This document shows, one piece after another, positions 27,705 through 36,453 of a stretch of 64,000 nt of DNA. Within the stretch, counting starts at the first letter, position 1, and every line of letters begins with the position of its first letter. The position numbers and the translations under genes are program-made. Source of the DNA: Kocuria sp. Its GTDB lineage: Bacteria; Actinomycetota; Actinomycetes; Actinomycetales; Micrococcaceae. The notes under the pieces are model-generated. The model made no database searches, was not told where the DNA came from, and saw nothing but the letters and a program-made list of their open reading frames with translations. The stretch spans positions 784,488-848,487 of the forward strand of contig JAUNHG010000001.1 in NCBI GenBank assembly GCA_030524035.1, given 5' to 3'.

Positions 27705-27749
27705 CCGGCTGACGTTACCGTGCACCCGTGGTGCGGTAACGTCAGCCGG
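27705..27749 (+). terminator. Long hairpin after atpC
   Basis: Sixteen base pairs (27705-27720 with 27734-27749), a 2-nt bulge and four more pairs enclose a 3-nt loop. No T-run follows, so it may be a Rho-independent stop with low efficiency, a transcript-end stabiliser or an mRNA processing site. It stands just before a classic terminator. Confidence 0.6.
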
Positions 27750-27764
27750 TACAGAAAGTGCCAC

Positions 27765-27807
27765 AGTCTGAGCCCCCGTGTCGTTGTGCGGGGGCTCAGA
27801 CTTTTGT
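27765..27807 (+). terminator. Intrinsic terminator of the atp operon
   Basis: AGTCTGAGCCCCCG (27765-27778) pairs perfectly with CGGGGGCTCAGACT (27789-27802) around a 10-nt loop and is followed by TTTTGT. This is a textbook Rho-independent terminator between atpC and murA. Confidence 0.9.
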
Positions 27808-27869
27808 GGTCCTGTACATGGAGTTATGGCGCAGATGAAAGTTCTGCACCGAAAGCGCAAAGGAAAAGT

Positions 27870-29147
27870 ATGGAAGAAAAAATCGTCGTTCAGGGGCCGA
27901 CCGCTGTTAACGGAACCCTTCCGGTGTACGGGGCTAAAAACAGTGTGCTCAAACTGATGGCGGCCACGTTGCTGGCTGTCGGTAAGTCCAGGATCACCAA
28001 TGTGCCGGAGATCGACGATGTTTCTATCATGGCTGAACTTTTGCGGCGGTTGGGCTGCCAGGTCACTTACGACAAAGCACAGCGGTGGGTAGATATTGAT
28101 GTTCCCCGACGCCTGAGCCACCAGGCCGATTATGACTTGGTGCGTGCCATGCGTGCGTCGGTGTCCGTTTTGGGACCGTTGGTGGCGCGTTGTCACGCTG
28201 CGGAAGTGGCACTGCCTGGTGGGGACGCCATCGGTACCCGCGGGCTGGATATGCACCGGGCGGGTTTGGAAGCCATGGGAGCCCGTTTCCACACTGAGGC
28301 CGGGTACCTCAAAGCGCAAGTAAGGGATCGACTGCGCGGAGCGCATTACCAACTGTCCTACCCGTCCGTGGGCGCCACCGAGAACCTCATGACCGCTGCG
28401 GTTTTGGCCGAAGGAACCACAGTGCTGGAAAATGTGGCGCGAGAACCAGAAATTGTGGATATCTGCCAGATGCTCATAGATATGGGTGCTCAGATCGACG
28501 GCGTGGGTAGTTCCACACTGACTATCACGGGAGTTCCGGAGCTCTTACCGGTGGAACACCGCACAGTCCCTGATCGTATTGTTGCCGGGACGTGGGCTTT
28601 TGCGGCAGCCATCACTGGTGGGACGGTGTATGTGCAAGGAGCAGAGGCTGACCATCTGACTCTGGTGCTAGATAAGTTGCGTGCCGCAGGATGTCAGATC
28701 ACGGTCAGGGCTGATGGCTTTGAGGTACAGGGGCCGGAGCGGCCTCAGGCGGTGAACATCTCAACTTTTCCTTACCCTGGTTTTCCTACGGATCTACAAC
28801 CGTTTGCCGTCGCTATGAATGCTGTGGCGGAGGGATCCGGGATGATCACGGAAAATGTCTTCGAAGCTCGCTGGGGGTTCACTGCCGAGCTGGAACGGCT
28901 TGGGGCACGGGTCAGATTGGACGGCCATCACGCGTGGCTGGATGGTACGGACAAATTGTCCGGAGCGCCCGTGGAAGCGAAGGATATTCGCGCTGGGGCG
29001 GCGCTCGTCATTGCTGGCATGCGTGCTGATGGTGCGACAGAAGTCACCGGCATTGGCCATATTGACCGTGGCTACGAAAACTTCGTGACAAACCTTACCC
29101 AGGCCGCAGCTGCGGTTGAACGACGGATGGTGTCACCGTCGTTTTGA
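27870..29147 (+). CDS. murA: UDP-N-acetylglucosamine 1-carboxyvinyltransferase, fosfomycin-insensitive type
   Basis: First committed step of peptidoglycan synthesis: enolpyruvyl transfer from PEP to UDP-GlcNAc. The 425-residue EPSP-synthase-like fold carries GAKNSVLKLMAATLLA at 21-36. The active-site loop reads PGGDAIGTRGLDMH, so D119 stands where most bacteria have the Cys attacked by fosfomycin. The same Cys-to-Asp change in Mycobacterium tuberculosis MurA is known to give intrinsic resistance. ATG 27870 follows AAAGGAAAAG. It is separated from the atp operon by its terminator and converges with nucS. Confidence 0.95.
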   Translation: MEEKIVVQGPTAVNGTLPVYGAKNSVLKLMAATLLAVGKSRITNVPEIDDVSIMAELLRRLGCQVTYDKAQRWVDIDVPRRLSHQADYDLVRAMRASVSVLGPLVARCHAAEVALPGGDAIGTRGLDMHRAGLEAMGARFHTEAGYLKAQVRDRLRGAHYQLSYPSVGATENLMTAAVLAEGTTVLENVAREPEIVDICQMLIDMGAQIDGVGSSTLTITGVPELLPVEHRTVPDRIVAGTWAFAAAITGGTVYVQGAEADHLTLVLDKLRAAGCQITVRADGFEVQGPERPQAVNISTFPYPGFPTDLQPFAVAMNAVAEGSGMITENVFEARWGFTAELERLGARVRLDGHHAWLDGTDKLSGAPVEAKDIRAGAALVIAGMRADGATEVTGIGHIDRGYENFVTNLTQAAAAVERRMVSPSF

Positions 29148-29157
29148 GAATCTGCGA

Positions 29158-29203
29158 CACGGCAAAGTGCGCCATGCTGCGGTGTTTGGCGCACTTTGCC
29201 GTG
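29158..29203. terminator. 17-bp hairpin between convergent murA and nucS
   Basis: CACGGCAAAGTGCGCCA (29158-29174) pairs perfectly with TGGCGCACTTTGCCGTG (29187-29203) around 12 nt. It sits between two convergent genes and could stop transcription from both sides, although neither side has a long T-run. Confidence 0.75.
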
Positions 29204-29222
29204 GTTGAAAATGGGTCGTGCT

Positions 29223-29918
29223 TTAGAACAACCGTGAGTCTTTGTCGTCGACGTCGCGCATGGCGTCATAGTCCAACGTCAAGCAGGCGATCCCCCGGTC
29301 CGCTGCAAGGACCTTGGCTTGTGGTTTGATTTGCTGAGCGGCAAAAATACCGCGTACCGGTGCGAGTAGAGGATCACGGTTGAGTAATTCAAGGTATCTC
29401 GTGAGTTGCTCGACGCCGTCGATGTCCCCACGGCGTTTGAGTTCGATGGCGATGGTGGCTCCCTGAGCGTCCTTGGCCAGGATATCCACGGGGCCAATCG
29501 CGGTGGGGTACTCCCGTCGGATCAGCGTGGATCCCTGTCCTACCAGGTCAATCTGCTCAGCTAGTAGTCGTTGCAGGTCAGCTTCCACGCCATCCTTTGT
29601 CAACCCGGGGTCCACCCCCAGTTCATGGCTGATGTCCTCATGGATGGTGTGAATCAGAATTTCCAGGACGTCATCTGATTTTGTGGCGGTCACTGTCCAA
29701 ACCGTCTGGACGCCAACAGCTGCCTGTTCTTCGGACGGTTCCCGTGTGGAAAGACGTGCTGGTGGGGACATCCAGTTCAGAGGCTTATAGCTTCCACCGT
29801 CGGAGTGGACCAGTAAAGATCCATCCGCTTTCAGGATCAACAACCGGCGGGCCAAGGGTAGGTGGGCGGTGAGACGCCCCCGGTAGTCCACGGAACAATC
29901 AGCGATTACGACACGCAT
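29223..29918 (-). CDS. nucS: Mismatch-specific endonuclease NucS/EndoMS
   Basis: Cleaves DNA at mismatches; in actinobacteria it replaces MutS/MutL repair. Of 231 residues, the N-terminal half is a DNA-binding/dimer domain and the C-terminal half a RecB-like nuclease. Catalytic residues are D145 (GPVDILAK), E159 and K161 (IAIELKRRG), with Q171 in VEQLTRY. The C-terminus DSRLF fits the sliding-clamp-binding tail known for the family. ATG 29918 lacks a clear Shine-Dalgarno sequence. A CAGACT hexamer 7 nt upstream could serve a leaderless transcript. Confidence 0.93.
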   Translation of the reverse strand: MRVVIADCSVDYRGRLTAHLPLARRLLILKADGSLLVHSDGGSYKPLNWMSPPARLSTREPSEEQAAVGVQTVWTVTATKSDDVLEILIHTIHEDISHELGVDPGLTKDGVEADLQRLLAEQIDLVGQGSTLIRREYPTAIGPVDILAKDAQGATIAIELKRRGDIDGVEQLTRYLELLNRDPLLAPVRGIFAAQQIKPQAKVLAADRGIACLTLDYDAMRDVDDKDSRLF

Positions 29919-29996
29919 GAAGGCCAGTCTGACACAGGCGGATACCGAAGATGGTGATCTGTATGTACCAGACCTCTATATGCCGTGACACGGAAG

Positions 29997-30031
29997 TTGT
30001 TGTGAGAATCAGCCTCACTAGAATGGTGTGC
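29997..30031 (+). promoter_or_regulatory. Leaderless promoter of the thioredoxin-like/TPR gene
   Basis: A -35-like TTGTTG (29997-30002), a 16-nt spacer and a -10 TAGAAT (30019-30024) are followed by 7 nt and then ATG 30032. Transcription would start at or next to the ATG, and no Shine-Dalgarno sequence is present. Confidence 0.6.
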
Positions 30032-31003
30032 ATGAGTGTGAACCCTCCCAACTCCTCTCACCCCTTCCCCGCACCTCAGGCCGCTGGTACGTCTGAACAA
30101 GCGGTCCCAGCCTCAGTGCGCGGTGCGGTGGATCTTGGTGCCGTAGGTGCCAGCACCACAGGTTCCGGGATGGAACAGACCCCGACCGGAGTGGGGCGTT
30201 TCCGGCGCGATGTGACTGATGTTCAACAGTTCCAGGCTGTTGCGGAACTTTCCGCGCAAGTGCCTGTGGTGTTGGTGTTAACCGCAAGCTATGCCCCGGA
30301 ATCTGGAAAGTTTGCAGATCAGCTCAGCAGTGAGGTTGATCAGCTAGAGGGCCGCGTGGTGTTTAGTGCCGTCGATATTGACAAGCTTCCGGAGATCGCA
30401 CAGGCCCTACAGGTCCAGACCGTGCCGACCGTAATCGCTTTAGTGGGCGGCCGCCCGCTTCCGATCGCACAGTCCACTATCCCTGCTGATCAGTTAGCTC
30501 CCGTGTTGCAGGAAGTCCTGAATGTGGCACAGCAGAACGGGGTGAGTGGGCAGGTGGAACCCACCGCGCCGGTGACTGAACCCCCGCCGTTGCCTCCATT
30601 GCATCAAGAAGCCGTGGACAAACTGGAAGCCGGTGACTTGGATGGTGCGCAGGCTGCCTATGAACAAGCTATTCGGGAAAATCCTGGGGATACGGAAGCC
30701 AAGTTGGCTTTGGCTCAGGTGCATCTGTTGCAACGGGTGACCGTGATGGATGCGCAGGCTGTGCGTGAGGCTGCAGCAGCTTCCCCCGATCACCTGCAGG
30801 CCCAAATGGATGTTGCTGATCTTGACCTTTCTGGAGGGCATGTGGAGGATGCCTTCCACCGGCTGCTGGGCGTGGTGCGGCGTAGTGTGGGAGATGACCG
30901 GGAAACCGCTCGGCAGCGGTTGATTGAGCTCTTTGCGGTGGTAGGCGCAGAAGACCCTCGCGTGGTGGCAGCACGCGCGCAGTTGATGAGGGCCTTGTTT
31001 TAG
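30032..31003 (+). CDS. Thioredoxin-fold/TPR protein, CnoX (YbbN)-like, without redox cysteines
   Basis: A 323-residue cytoplasmic protein. A Pro/Ser/Thr-rich N-terminus of about 55 residues is followed by a thioredoxin fold (about 57-165, with PVVLVLTASYAPES and the cis-Pro motif TVPTVIAL). After about 190 come helical TPR-like repeats (LEAGDLDGAQAAYEQAIREN). The usual CxxC site is replaced by SYAPES, so it cannot act as a classical disulfide enzyme. E. coli CnoX/YbbN is a holdase that hands substrates to GroEL and DnaK; a similar co-chaperone role is inferred. ATG 30032 suits the leaderless promoter; ATG 30023 is an alternative. Confidence 0.82.
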   Translation: MSVNPPNSSHPFPAPQAAGTSEQAVPASVRGAVDLGAVGASTTGSGMEQTPTGVGRFRRDVTDVQQFQAVAELSAQVPVVLVLTASYAPESGKFADQLSSEVDQLEGRVVFSAVDIDKLPEIAQALQVQTVPTVIALVGGRPLPIAQSTIPADQLAPVLQEVLNVAQQNGVSGQVEPTAPVTEPPPLPPLHQEAVDKLEAGDLDGAQAAYEQAIRENPGDTEAKLALAQVHLLQRVTVMDAQAVREAAAASPDHLQAQMDVADLDLSGGHVEDAFHRLLGVVRRSVGDDRETARQRLIELFAVVGAEDPRVVAARAQLMRALF

Positions 31004-31060
31004 TTACTGAATTTCTGCCATACCTGTTACATGCCGGGCACCAGATCAGTGCGTAGTGAT

Positions 31061-31072
31061 TAGTGTTGTTGT
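31061..31072 (+). promoter_or_regulatory. Leaderless -10 element of the ABC transporter pair
   Basis: TAGTGT (31061-31066) lies 6 nt before ATG 31073, with no ribosome binding site. No good -35 element is seen at the expected distance. Confidence 0.45.
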
Positions 31073-31885
31073 ATGACCACAGCCATATCACACGACGCGG
31101 GGCGTTCTGCTCCTGCGATGGCAGTGAGCCTTCGAGGTCTCACGAAAATATTTTCCCCGGGAACCGAACGGGCCAAAGTGGCAGTCAACCGGTTGGACCT
31201 GGATATTCCGCAGGGTGCTTTTTACGGGCTTGTGGGACGCAACGGTGCCGGTAAAACCACGGCGTTGTTGATGCTCACAGGACTATTGCGCCCCACGGAA
31301 GGTGTGGCCACGGTTTCTGGCGTTGACGTGTGGAGCCAACCACGTACCGCAAAAATGCTGATGGGCGTTTTACCGGATGGTATGAATTTCTTTGAACGAC
31401 TTTCCGGCCGTCAATTAGTGACGTATACGGGGCTTTTGCGCGGTATGCCACGAGATCTGTTGGCCGAGCGTACCGATGATGTGTTGAAGGCGATGGACCT
31501 CATGGCCGACGCCGAAACACCGGTCCAGGACTACTCAGCAGGGATGCGGAAAAAAATCATGCTGGCGGCAGCCATGGTGCATGCCCCCAGACTGTTAGTG
31601 CTTGACGAACCATTTGAAGCGGTTGATCCCGTATCTGCTACCAATATCCGCGAACTATTGCAGGATTTCACGCAGGCAGGTGGAACTGTGATTGTCTCCA
31701 GCCATGTGATGGATTTGGTGCAACGTATGTGTGATCACGTGGCGATCATCGATGGGGGGCAGTTGCTGGCAGCGGGAACGGTGGAGCACGTACGCGGCCA
31801 GAAAACCCTGGAAGACACTTTTGTTGACCTGGTGGGTGGTCGAACGCATGTGGGGGAGAGGCTGTCATGGCTACGACCCCAGTAA
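31073..31885 (+). CDS. ABC transporter ATP-binding protein
   Basis: A 270-residue ABC ATPase with Walker A GRNGAGKTT, signature YSAGMRKKIM (in place of the canonical LSGGQ) and Walker B LLVLDEPFEAVD. The degenerate signature is common in ABC-2-type exporters of the CcmA class. It overlaps the permease gene by 19 nt, so the two form one complex. The substrate is unknown; no solute-binding or regulator gene is adjacent. Confidence 0.92.
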   Translation: MTTAISHDAGRSAPAMAVSLRGLTKIFSPGTERAKVAVNRLDLDIPQGAFYGLVGRNGAGKTTALLMLTGLLRPTEGVATVSGVDVWSQPRTAKMLMGVLPDGMNFFERLSGRQLVTYTGLLRGMPRDLLAERTDDVLKAMDLMADAETPVQDYSAGMRKKIMLAAAMVHAPRLLVLDEPFEAVDPVSATNIRELLQDFTQAGGTVIVSSHVMDLVQRMCDHVAIIDGGQLLAAGTVEHVRGQKTLEDTFVDLVGGRTHVGERLSWLRPQ

Positions 31886-33516
31886 ACGGTGGGCAGCACC
31901 CGAGCGACGTCATCAATGCCTTGCCTGCTACTGGAAACACCGTTCGTCTTCTGTTGCGCTTGAAGGCCCAGCTAACGTGGCGGGAGTTGACGCGGAGTCC
32001 CTGGCTTATCGTGGGAACTGCCCTGGGCGGTGTGTGGGCCCTGGTCATGGTGGGTTTCTACGGTGGTGCGATGGTGAGCGCCCCGACGTTTCTGGACGCG
32101 CAGGGGGTGCGGACTGCTGCTGTGCTGGTGGCGTCGACTTTCACGTTGGTGTGGTGGTTGGCTTCTTTGGTGTCGGGCCGAGCTGATGCCACGTTGCACG
32201 CGGGTTACTTCGCCATGTTCCCGGTGTCGTCTGCGGCTATTGCGTGGGGGCAATTACTGGGAGCGCTGGTGGGATTTTTCGGTCCGCTGACCATTGTGTT
32301 GTTGGTATTACATGCCAGTATGTGGCGGTTGGATGTGGTGGCTTGGGTGACCGCAGTGCTTCTGGTGCCGGTCGGGTGGATGCTCATGGTGCTAGGCAAT
32401 AGATGCTTCACAGCGGTGGCGGAAGGACTGCTTGCTCGCCGTCGCGTGGGGGAAGTCATGACGTTGATTCTTCTGGCACTGTTAATCCTGATCGGCCCGG
32501 TATTCGTTGCCCTGTTTTTTGTCATCATGTCGTTGGGAGCGAGCCTGCACAGCATTGCTGATGTCTTGGCGTGGACCCCTCTGGGCGCTTTGTGGGCTAT
32601 TCCTGCAGATCTATCGCATTCTGCGTATGCGATAGCAGCGGCGCGAGCAGGCATTGTGGCAATGACTGCCTCTGTGTTGACATGGTTGTGGCTGCGTTGT
32701 CTCGTCGCCTCCTGGGAATCCGGGCCGCAGAGATTCATGGGGGCCGGTGGGCGGCAACGGGGCCAAGGCGCTGGGTTATTTGATCGACTGCCGGCACAGC
32801 CGTGGGCGGCCGTGGCGGCGCGGTCGTTAATCTACTGGGTTAAAGATCCACGGTATTCGGCATCATTGGTATCTGTTCTGTTCTTATGCGCCCTATCTTT
32901 CGTCAGTTTTGGTGGCTTTGGCCCTGTGTCATTTTTTGCGGCACCGCTTGTTGCCTTTCTCATGGCGTACACCATTTCTGGCGATGTCTCATATGACCAC
33001 AAAGGGTTTGCTTTGCATCTCCTCACCGGAATCAAGGGCAGCGCAGATCGTTTGGGGCGAGTGGTTGGAATGCTGTTACCGGGGGTTCCCTTAACGGTGC
33101 TTGCCACCGTGGCGGTTGTGGTGGCGACGGGACGGCCGGAGCTTCTTCCGGGAGTAATCGGCACGTCTGTAGTGGCTCTGCTGGGTGGTGCAGGTGTTAG
33201 TTCGGTGGTCTCGGCGCGCTACACGTACCCTGCGCCATTGCCGGGCCGCTCGCCGTTTCAGACGCCACAAGGTTTCACGGTACTTAACGTGTTGTTGCAA
33301 TTTGTGGTGTTTCTCATGATCGCTCTGCTGACTCTTCCCGCTGGGATTCCCTATGCGATGCATATGGCTACAGGACAAGAGGTATGGGGATGGGTCAGTT
33401 TCGGTGTGGGCACGGTGTTGGGTCCTGGGTTCTGTGCTGGCGGAATCTGGCTAGGCGGGCGCTGGGTGGACGCCCGTGGCCCAGAGCTGCTGGAAGCGGT
33501 GTCCGAGTATCGGTGA
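31867..33516 (+). CDS. ABC-2-type transporter permease
   Basis: A 549-residue integral membrane protein with about 12 hydrophobic segments, encoded directly after its ATPase. Two large hydrophobic blocks (about 50-285 and 325-530) are separated by a polar loop. The start has a GGGGAGAGG Shine-Dalgarno sequence inside the ATPase gene. It probably exports a lipid, peptide or drug; the sequence gives no substrate. Confidence 0.85.
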   Translation: MATTPVNGGQHPSDVINALPATGNTVRLLLRLKAQLTWRELTRSPWLIVGTALGGVWALVMVGFYGGAMVSAPTFLDAQGVRTAAVLVASTFTLVWWLASLVSGRADATLHAGYFAMFPVSSAAIAWGQLLGALVGFFGPLTIVLLVLHASMWRLDVVAWVTAVLLVPVGWMLMVLGNRCFTAVAEGLLARRRVGEVMTLILLALLILIGPVFVALFFVIMSLGASLHSIADVLAWTPLGALWAIPADLSHSAYAIAAARAGIVAMTASVLTWLWLRCLVASWESGPQRFMGAGGRQRGQGAGLFDRLPAQPWAAVAARSLIYWVKDPRYSASLVSVLFLCALSFVSFGGFGPVSFFAAPLVAFLMAYTISGDVSYDHKGFALHLLTGIKGSADRLGRVVGMLLPGVPLTVLATVAVVVATGRPELLPGVIGTSVVALLGGAGVSSVVSARYTYPAPLPGRSPFQTPQGFTVLNVLLQFVVFLMIALLTLPAGIPYAMHMATGQEVWGWVSFGVGTVLGPGFCAGGIWLGGRWVDARGPELLEAVSEYR

Positions 33517-33550
33517 GCTTCAACCGGCAGGTCGTGGAGGTCATGGCGAG

Positions 33551-33563
33551 TAGACTGGCCGCC
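33551..33563 (+). promoter_or_regulatory. Leaderless -10 element of the DUF3039-helicase unit
   Basis: TAGACT (33551-33556) is followed by 7 nt and ATG 33564. No Shine-Dalgarno sequence serves this ATG. The upstream GGAGG is only 2 nt from an alternative ATG at 33543, too close to work. Confidence 0.5.
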
Positions 33564-33908
33564 ATGATTTCTCCGCAGCAGATTTTGGATTCCACCGCTC
33601 CGGTGATGGGACCGTGGCCTCTAAGCCGTGGTACCTCCACAGAACCTGTTGGTGGCACGTCCATACTTGAACGCGAAGAAACCCGCGAGCTTCAGGAACC
33701 GGGCGACCACGAACGTTTTGCACACTATGTGCGCAAAGAAAAGATCATGGAGTCTGCGGTTTCTGGTGAACCCGTTATTGCTCTGTGCGGCAAAGTATGG
33801 GTTCCTGGTCGTGATCCCAGTAAGTTCCCGGTGTGCCCCACGTGCCAGGAAATTTACGACGGCTTACGCGCCCCCAACGACGACGGCCCTGCTTCCCCCC
33901 GTGCCTGA
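33564..33908 (+). CDS. DUF3039 family protein
   Basis: A 114-residue soluble protein of unknown function found in actinobacteria. The variable N-terminus is followed by the conserved core LEREETRELQEPGDHERF (35-52), then HYVRKEKIMESA, LCGKVWVPGRDPSKFPVCPTC (C75, C91, C94) and EIYDGL. The three cysteines may bind zinc. Its last codons overlap the helicase start by 8 nt, a tight link suggesting a shared function. In-frame GTG 33513 and ATG 33543 are other possible starts. Confidence 0.85.
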   Translation: MISPQQILDSTAPVMGPWPLSRGTSTEPVGGTSILEREETRELQEPGDHERFAHYVRKEKIMESAVSGEPVIALCGKVWVPGRDPSKFPVCPTCQEIYDGLRAPNDDGPASPRA

Positions 33909-35718
33909 TGATACCGAGCCCACGTTATTCGGTGGTCCAGCTGCTGAAATGCCCCCGGCTTACCCGGAACGTGCTGCGTGGGGGACGGCGGAGAAATTAC
34001 GTGCCTGGCAGGCAGAAGCATTAGAACAGTACTTCGCCCGTAATCCTCGTGATTTCATGACCGTGGCCACCCCGGGTGCAGGTAAGACCACGTTTGCTCT
34101 GCGCTTGGCCCGGGAACTGGTGGATCGGGGTAGCGTCAATCGCATCACGGTGGTGTGTCCCACGGAGCATTTGAAACGGCAATGGGCGGATGCAGCGGCG
34201 CGTGTGGGTTTGGCGATCGATCCCAACTATAAAAATGCGGATGGACAGCATGCCCAGGGTTATATCGGCGTCGCTGTAACGTATGCCCAAGTTGGGATGA
34301 AGCCGTTGCTGCATCGCGCCCGTACGGAACAGGCCCGCACGTTGGTGATTATGGATGAAATCCATCACGCGGGGGATTCATTGTCGTGGGGGGATGGATT
34401 ACGGGAAGCTTTTGACCCCGCCGCGCGGCGGCTAGCGTTGACCGGTACCCCTTTTCGTTCGGACACCTCACCTATCCCGTTTGTGACGTACCGGGAGGAC
34501 ACTGACGGTATCCGGCGTTCCCAGGCTGATTACACGTATGGTTACGGGGACGCGCTGAAGGATCACGTGGTGCGTCCTGTGATCTTTATGGCGTATTCCG
34601 GGCAGATGCGCTGGCGAACCTCGGCCGGGGAAGAAATGGCCGCTGAACTGGGCGAAGGGTTCACCAAATCGGTTACCGGGCATGCGTGGCGTACCGCGCT
34701 TTCCCCGGAAGGCCAGTGGATTCCGGCGGTATTGCAGGGAGCCGATAGGAGGTTGTCGGAAGTCCGCCGTACGATCCCCGATGCTGGTGGGTTAGTCATC
34801 GCCACGGATCATCAGGACGCCAAAGCATACGCTGTACTCCTGCAGCAGATCACGGGGGAAAAACCTACCGTCGTACTCTCTGATGACAAAGCCGCGTCCC
34901 GTCGCATTGAAGAATTTTCTAACGGGCAACAGCGGTGGATGGTCGCAGTTCGGATGGTGTCAGAAGGCGTGGATGTTCCACGGTTAACAGTGGGTGTGTA
35001 CGCGACGTCGACATCCACACCGTTGTTCTTTGCCCAAGCCGTTGGGCGTTTTGTGCGGGCCCGTAAACGCGGTGAGATCGCCTCAGTATTCCTGCCCTCT
35101 GTGCCTGTATTGATGGCCCACGCCAACTCCATGGAGCAGGAACGTGACCATGCATTGGATCGTCCGGTGTATGGCGGTTCAGATGTTGTGGATCTAGACG
35201 AGACAGGGTGGGATGACGACGCCCTGGAACAGGCGAATCGTGGCGAATCAGCATCGTCGGTGTTAGTGGATGGCAGTTTTAAAGCACTGGAGTCGGATGC
35301 TTCTTTCCACGGGGTGCTTTTTGAAGGTGGTGAGTTTGGGGGAGGGGTTGCCGCCGGATCTGAGGAAGAAGCTGACTACCTGGGTATACCTGGGTTGTTG
35401 GATGCTGAACAGGTAACGACCTTGCTGCGGGAACGTCAGTCGGCGCATGCCCGAAAACGGTCGCGGTCACTCGAACCGGACACGGTCGCGAGTTCCCCGA
35501 CGGCAGCTTCCGTTCCGGATCACCGCCGTATCAAGGAGTTACGGCAGCAGCTGGCCAAGAATGTTTCCGCGTGGTCTGCGCGCACCGGTAAGCCCCACGG
35601 TGTGATTCACAACGAACTTCGCCGAGAATGTGGGGGGCCTCCGGTAGCTCAGGCCACGCAGGAGCAGCTGGAAGCTCGTTTGGCAAAGATGCAGAACTGG
35701 TTTATCGGTCGTCGATGA
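33901..35718 (+). CDS. DEAD/DEAH-box helicase (superfamily 2)
   Basis: A 605-residue helicase with Walker A TPGAGKT at 57-63, a DEIH box (MDEIHHAGD, 152-155), the SAT-like LTGTPFRSD and, in the C-terminal RecA lobe, SEGVDVPRL and QAVGRFVRA. Such ResIII-type helicases act on DNA or RNA; the partner is unknown. GTG 33901 overlaps the DUF3039 stop and has no Shine-Dalgarno sequence (a C-tract precedes it), so translation is probably coupled. The first 91 residues of the longer open frame are the DUF3039 gene read in another frame. The C-terminal 100 residues are helical and basic. Confidence 0.9.
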   Translation: MPDDTEPTLFGGPAAEMPPAYPERAAWGTAEKLRAWQAEALEQYFARNPRDFMTVATPGAGKTTFALRLARELVDRGSVNRITVVCPTEHLKRQWADAAARVGLAIDPNYKNADGQHAQGYIGVAVTYAQVGMKPLLHRARTEQARTLVIMDEIHHAGDSLSWGDGLREAFDPAARRLALTGTPFRSDTSPIPFVTYREDTDGIRRSQADYTYGYGDALKDHVVRPVIFMAYSGQMRWRTSAGEEMAAELGEGFTKSVTGHAWRTALSPEGQWIPAVLQGADRRLSEVRRTIPDAGGLVIATDHQDAKAYAVLLQQITGEKPTVVLSDDKAASRRIEEFSNGQQRWMVAVRMVSEGVDVPRLTVGVYATSTSTPLFFAQAVGRFVRARKRGEIASVFLPSVPVLMAHANSMEQERDHALDRPVYGGSDVVDLDETGWDDDALEQANRGESASSVLVDGSFKALESDASFHGVLFEGGEFGGGVAAGSEEEADYLGIPGLLDAEQVTTLLRERQSAHARKRSRSLEPDTVASSPTAASVPDHRRIKELRQQLAKNVSAWSARTGKPHGVIHNELRRECGGPPVAQATQEQLEARLAKMQNWFIGRR

Positions 35719-35751
35719 ATGACGGCAGCGGGACTGACGGGGCAAACTCCC

Positions 35752-36405
35752 TTAGTCCCGCACGATGTCCACGCCACTTTCGGTGAGGGTCTCCAGCGCT
35801 TTCTCAGCGGTTTCTGGGGATATTGCAGCTGTCAGATTCAGAAGAACCCGGGTGTCGTATCCGGCATCGACAGCGTCCTGGGCCGTGGCGCGCACACAGT
35901 AATCCGTGGCAATCCCGACGATATCTACGGCGTCGATCTCGTGTTCACGTAACCAGTCATCCAGGCCAAGGGTAATGGGGTGATCGTCTTCTGCTGTGTC
36001 GGGGTCTTCCTCATTGTCGTCGGAGGACTCTTCGTCAAAGGCACCCAGGGGCGTAGAAGTCTCCGGTGCCAGAACCCCTTCAAATCCGGAGTACGCGGCG
36101 TCAAACTCACCTTTGCGGAACCAGGCTTCGATGCGGTCGGTTTCGAAATCCGGGTGAGGTTCAGCGCCATCGGATTCCGCCACGCAGTGCACGGGCCATG
36201 TCTTGACGTAGTCCGGTGTCTGGGAGAAGTGAGCCCCGGGGTCCACATGCCAGTCTTGGGTGGCCACAATGGCGGCGTAGTCAGTGTGGTGGTCTTCGAT
36301 GTATTCGGAGATCGCGGCAGCCGTTGCGGCTCCGCCCGTAACGGCAAGTGTTCCGCCTTCGCAGAAGTCGTTTTGCACATCGACGACGATCAACGCGGTT
36401 CGCAT
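35752..36405 (-). CDS. pncA: Nicotinamidase / isochorismatase-family hydrolase
   Basis: Hydrolyses nicotinamide to nicotinate in NAD salvage. The 217-residue protein has the catalytic triad D9 (VDVQNDF), K98 (FRKGEFD) and C170 (ATDYCVRATA), with the metal site in DWHVDPGAHF. An acidic insert at about 124-141 (ESSDDNEEDPDTAEDD) is unusual. It lies 48 nt downstream of pncB on the same strand, and the product of PncA is the substrate of PncB. A weak CGGGACT/AGTCCCG repeat overlaps the 3' end (35729-35760). Confidence 0.92.
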   Translation of the reverse strand: MRTALIVVDVQNDFCEGGTLAVTGGAATAAAISEYIEDHHTDYAAIVATQDWHVDPGAHFSQTPDYVKTWPVHCVAESDGAEPHPDFETDRIEAWFRKGEFDAAYSGFEGVLAPETSTPLGAFDEESSDDNEEDPDTAEDDHPITLGLDDWLREHEIDAVDIVGIATDYCVRATAQDAVDAGYDTRVLLNLTAAISPETAEKALETLTESGVDIVRD

Positions 36406-36453
36406 GGTGATTCACATCTTTCCGTGATGACTGTTGTGTGGGTCCGGTGAGCT

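Noticed and set aside
35729..35760. CGGGACT/AGTCCCG repeat between the helicase and pncA
   Set aside because: Only 7 bp with an 18-nt loop and it overlaps the pncA stop; too weak to call a terminator.
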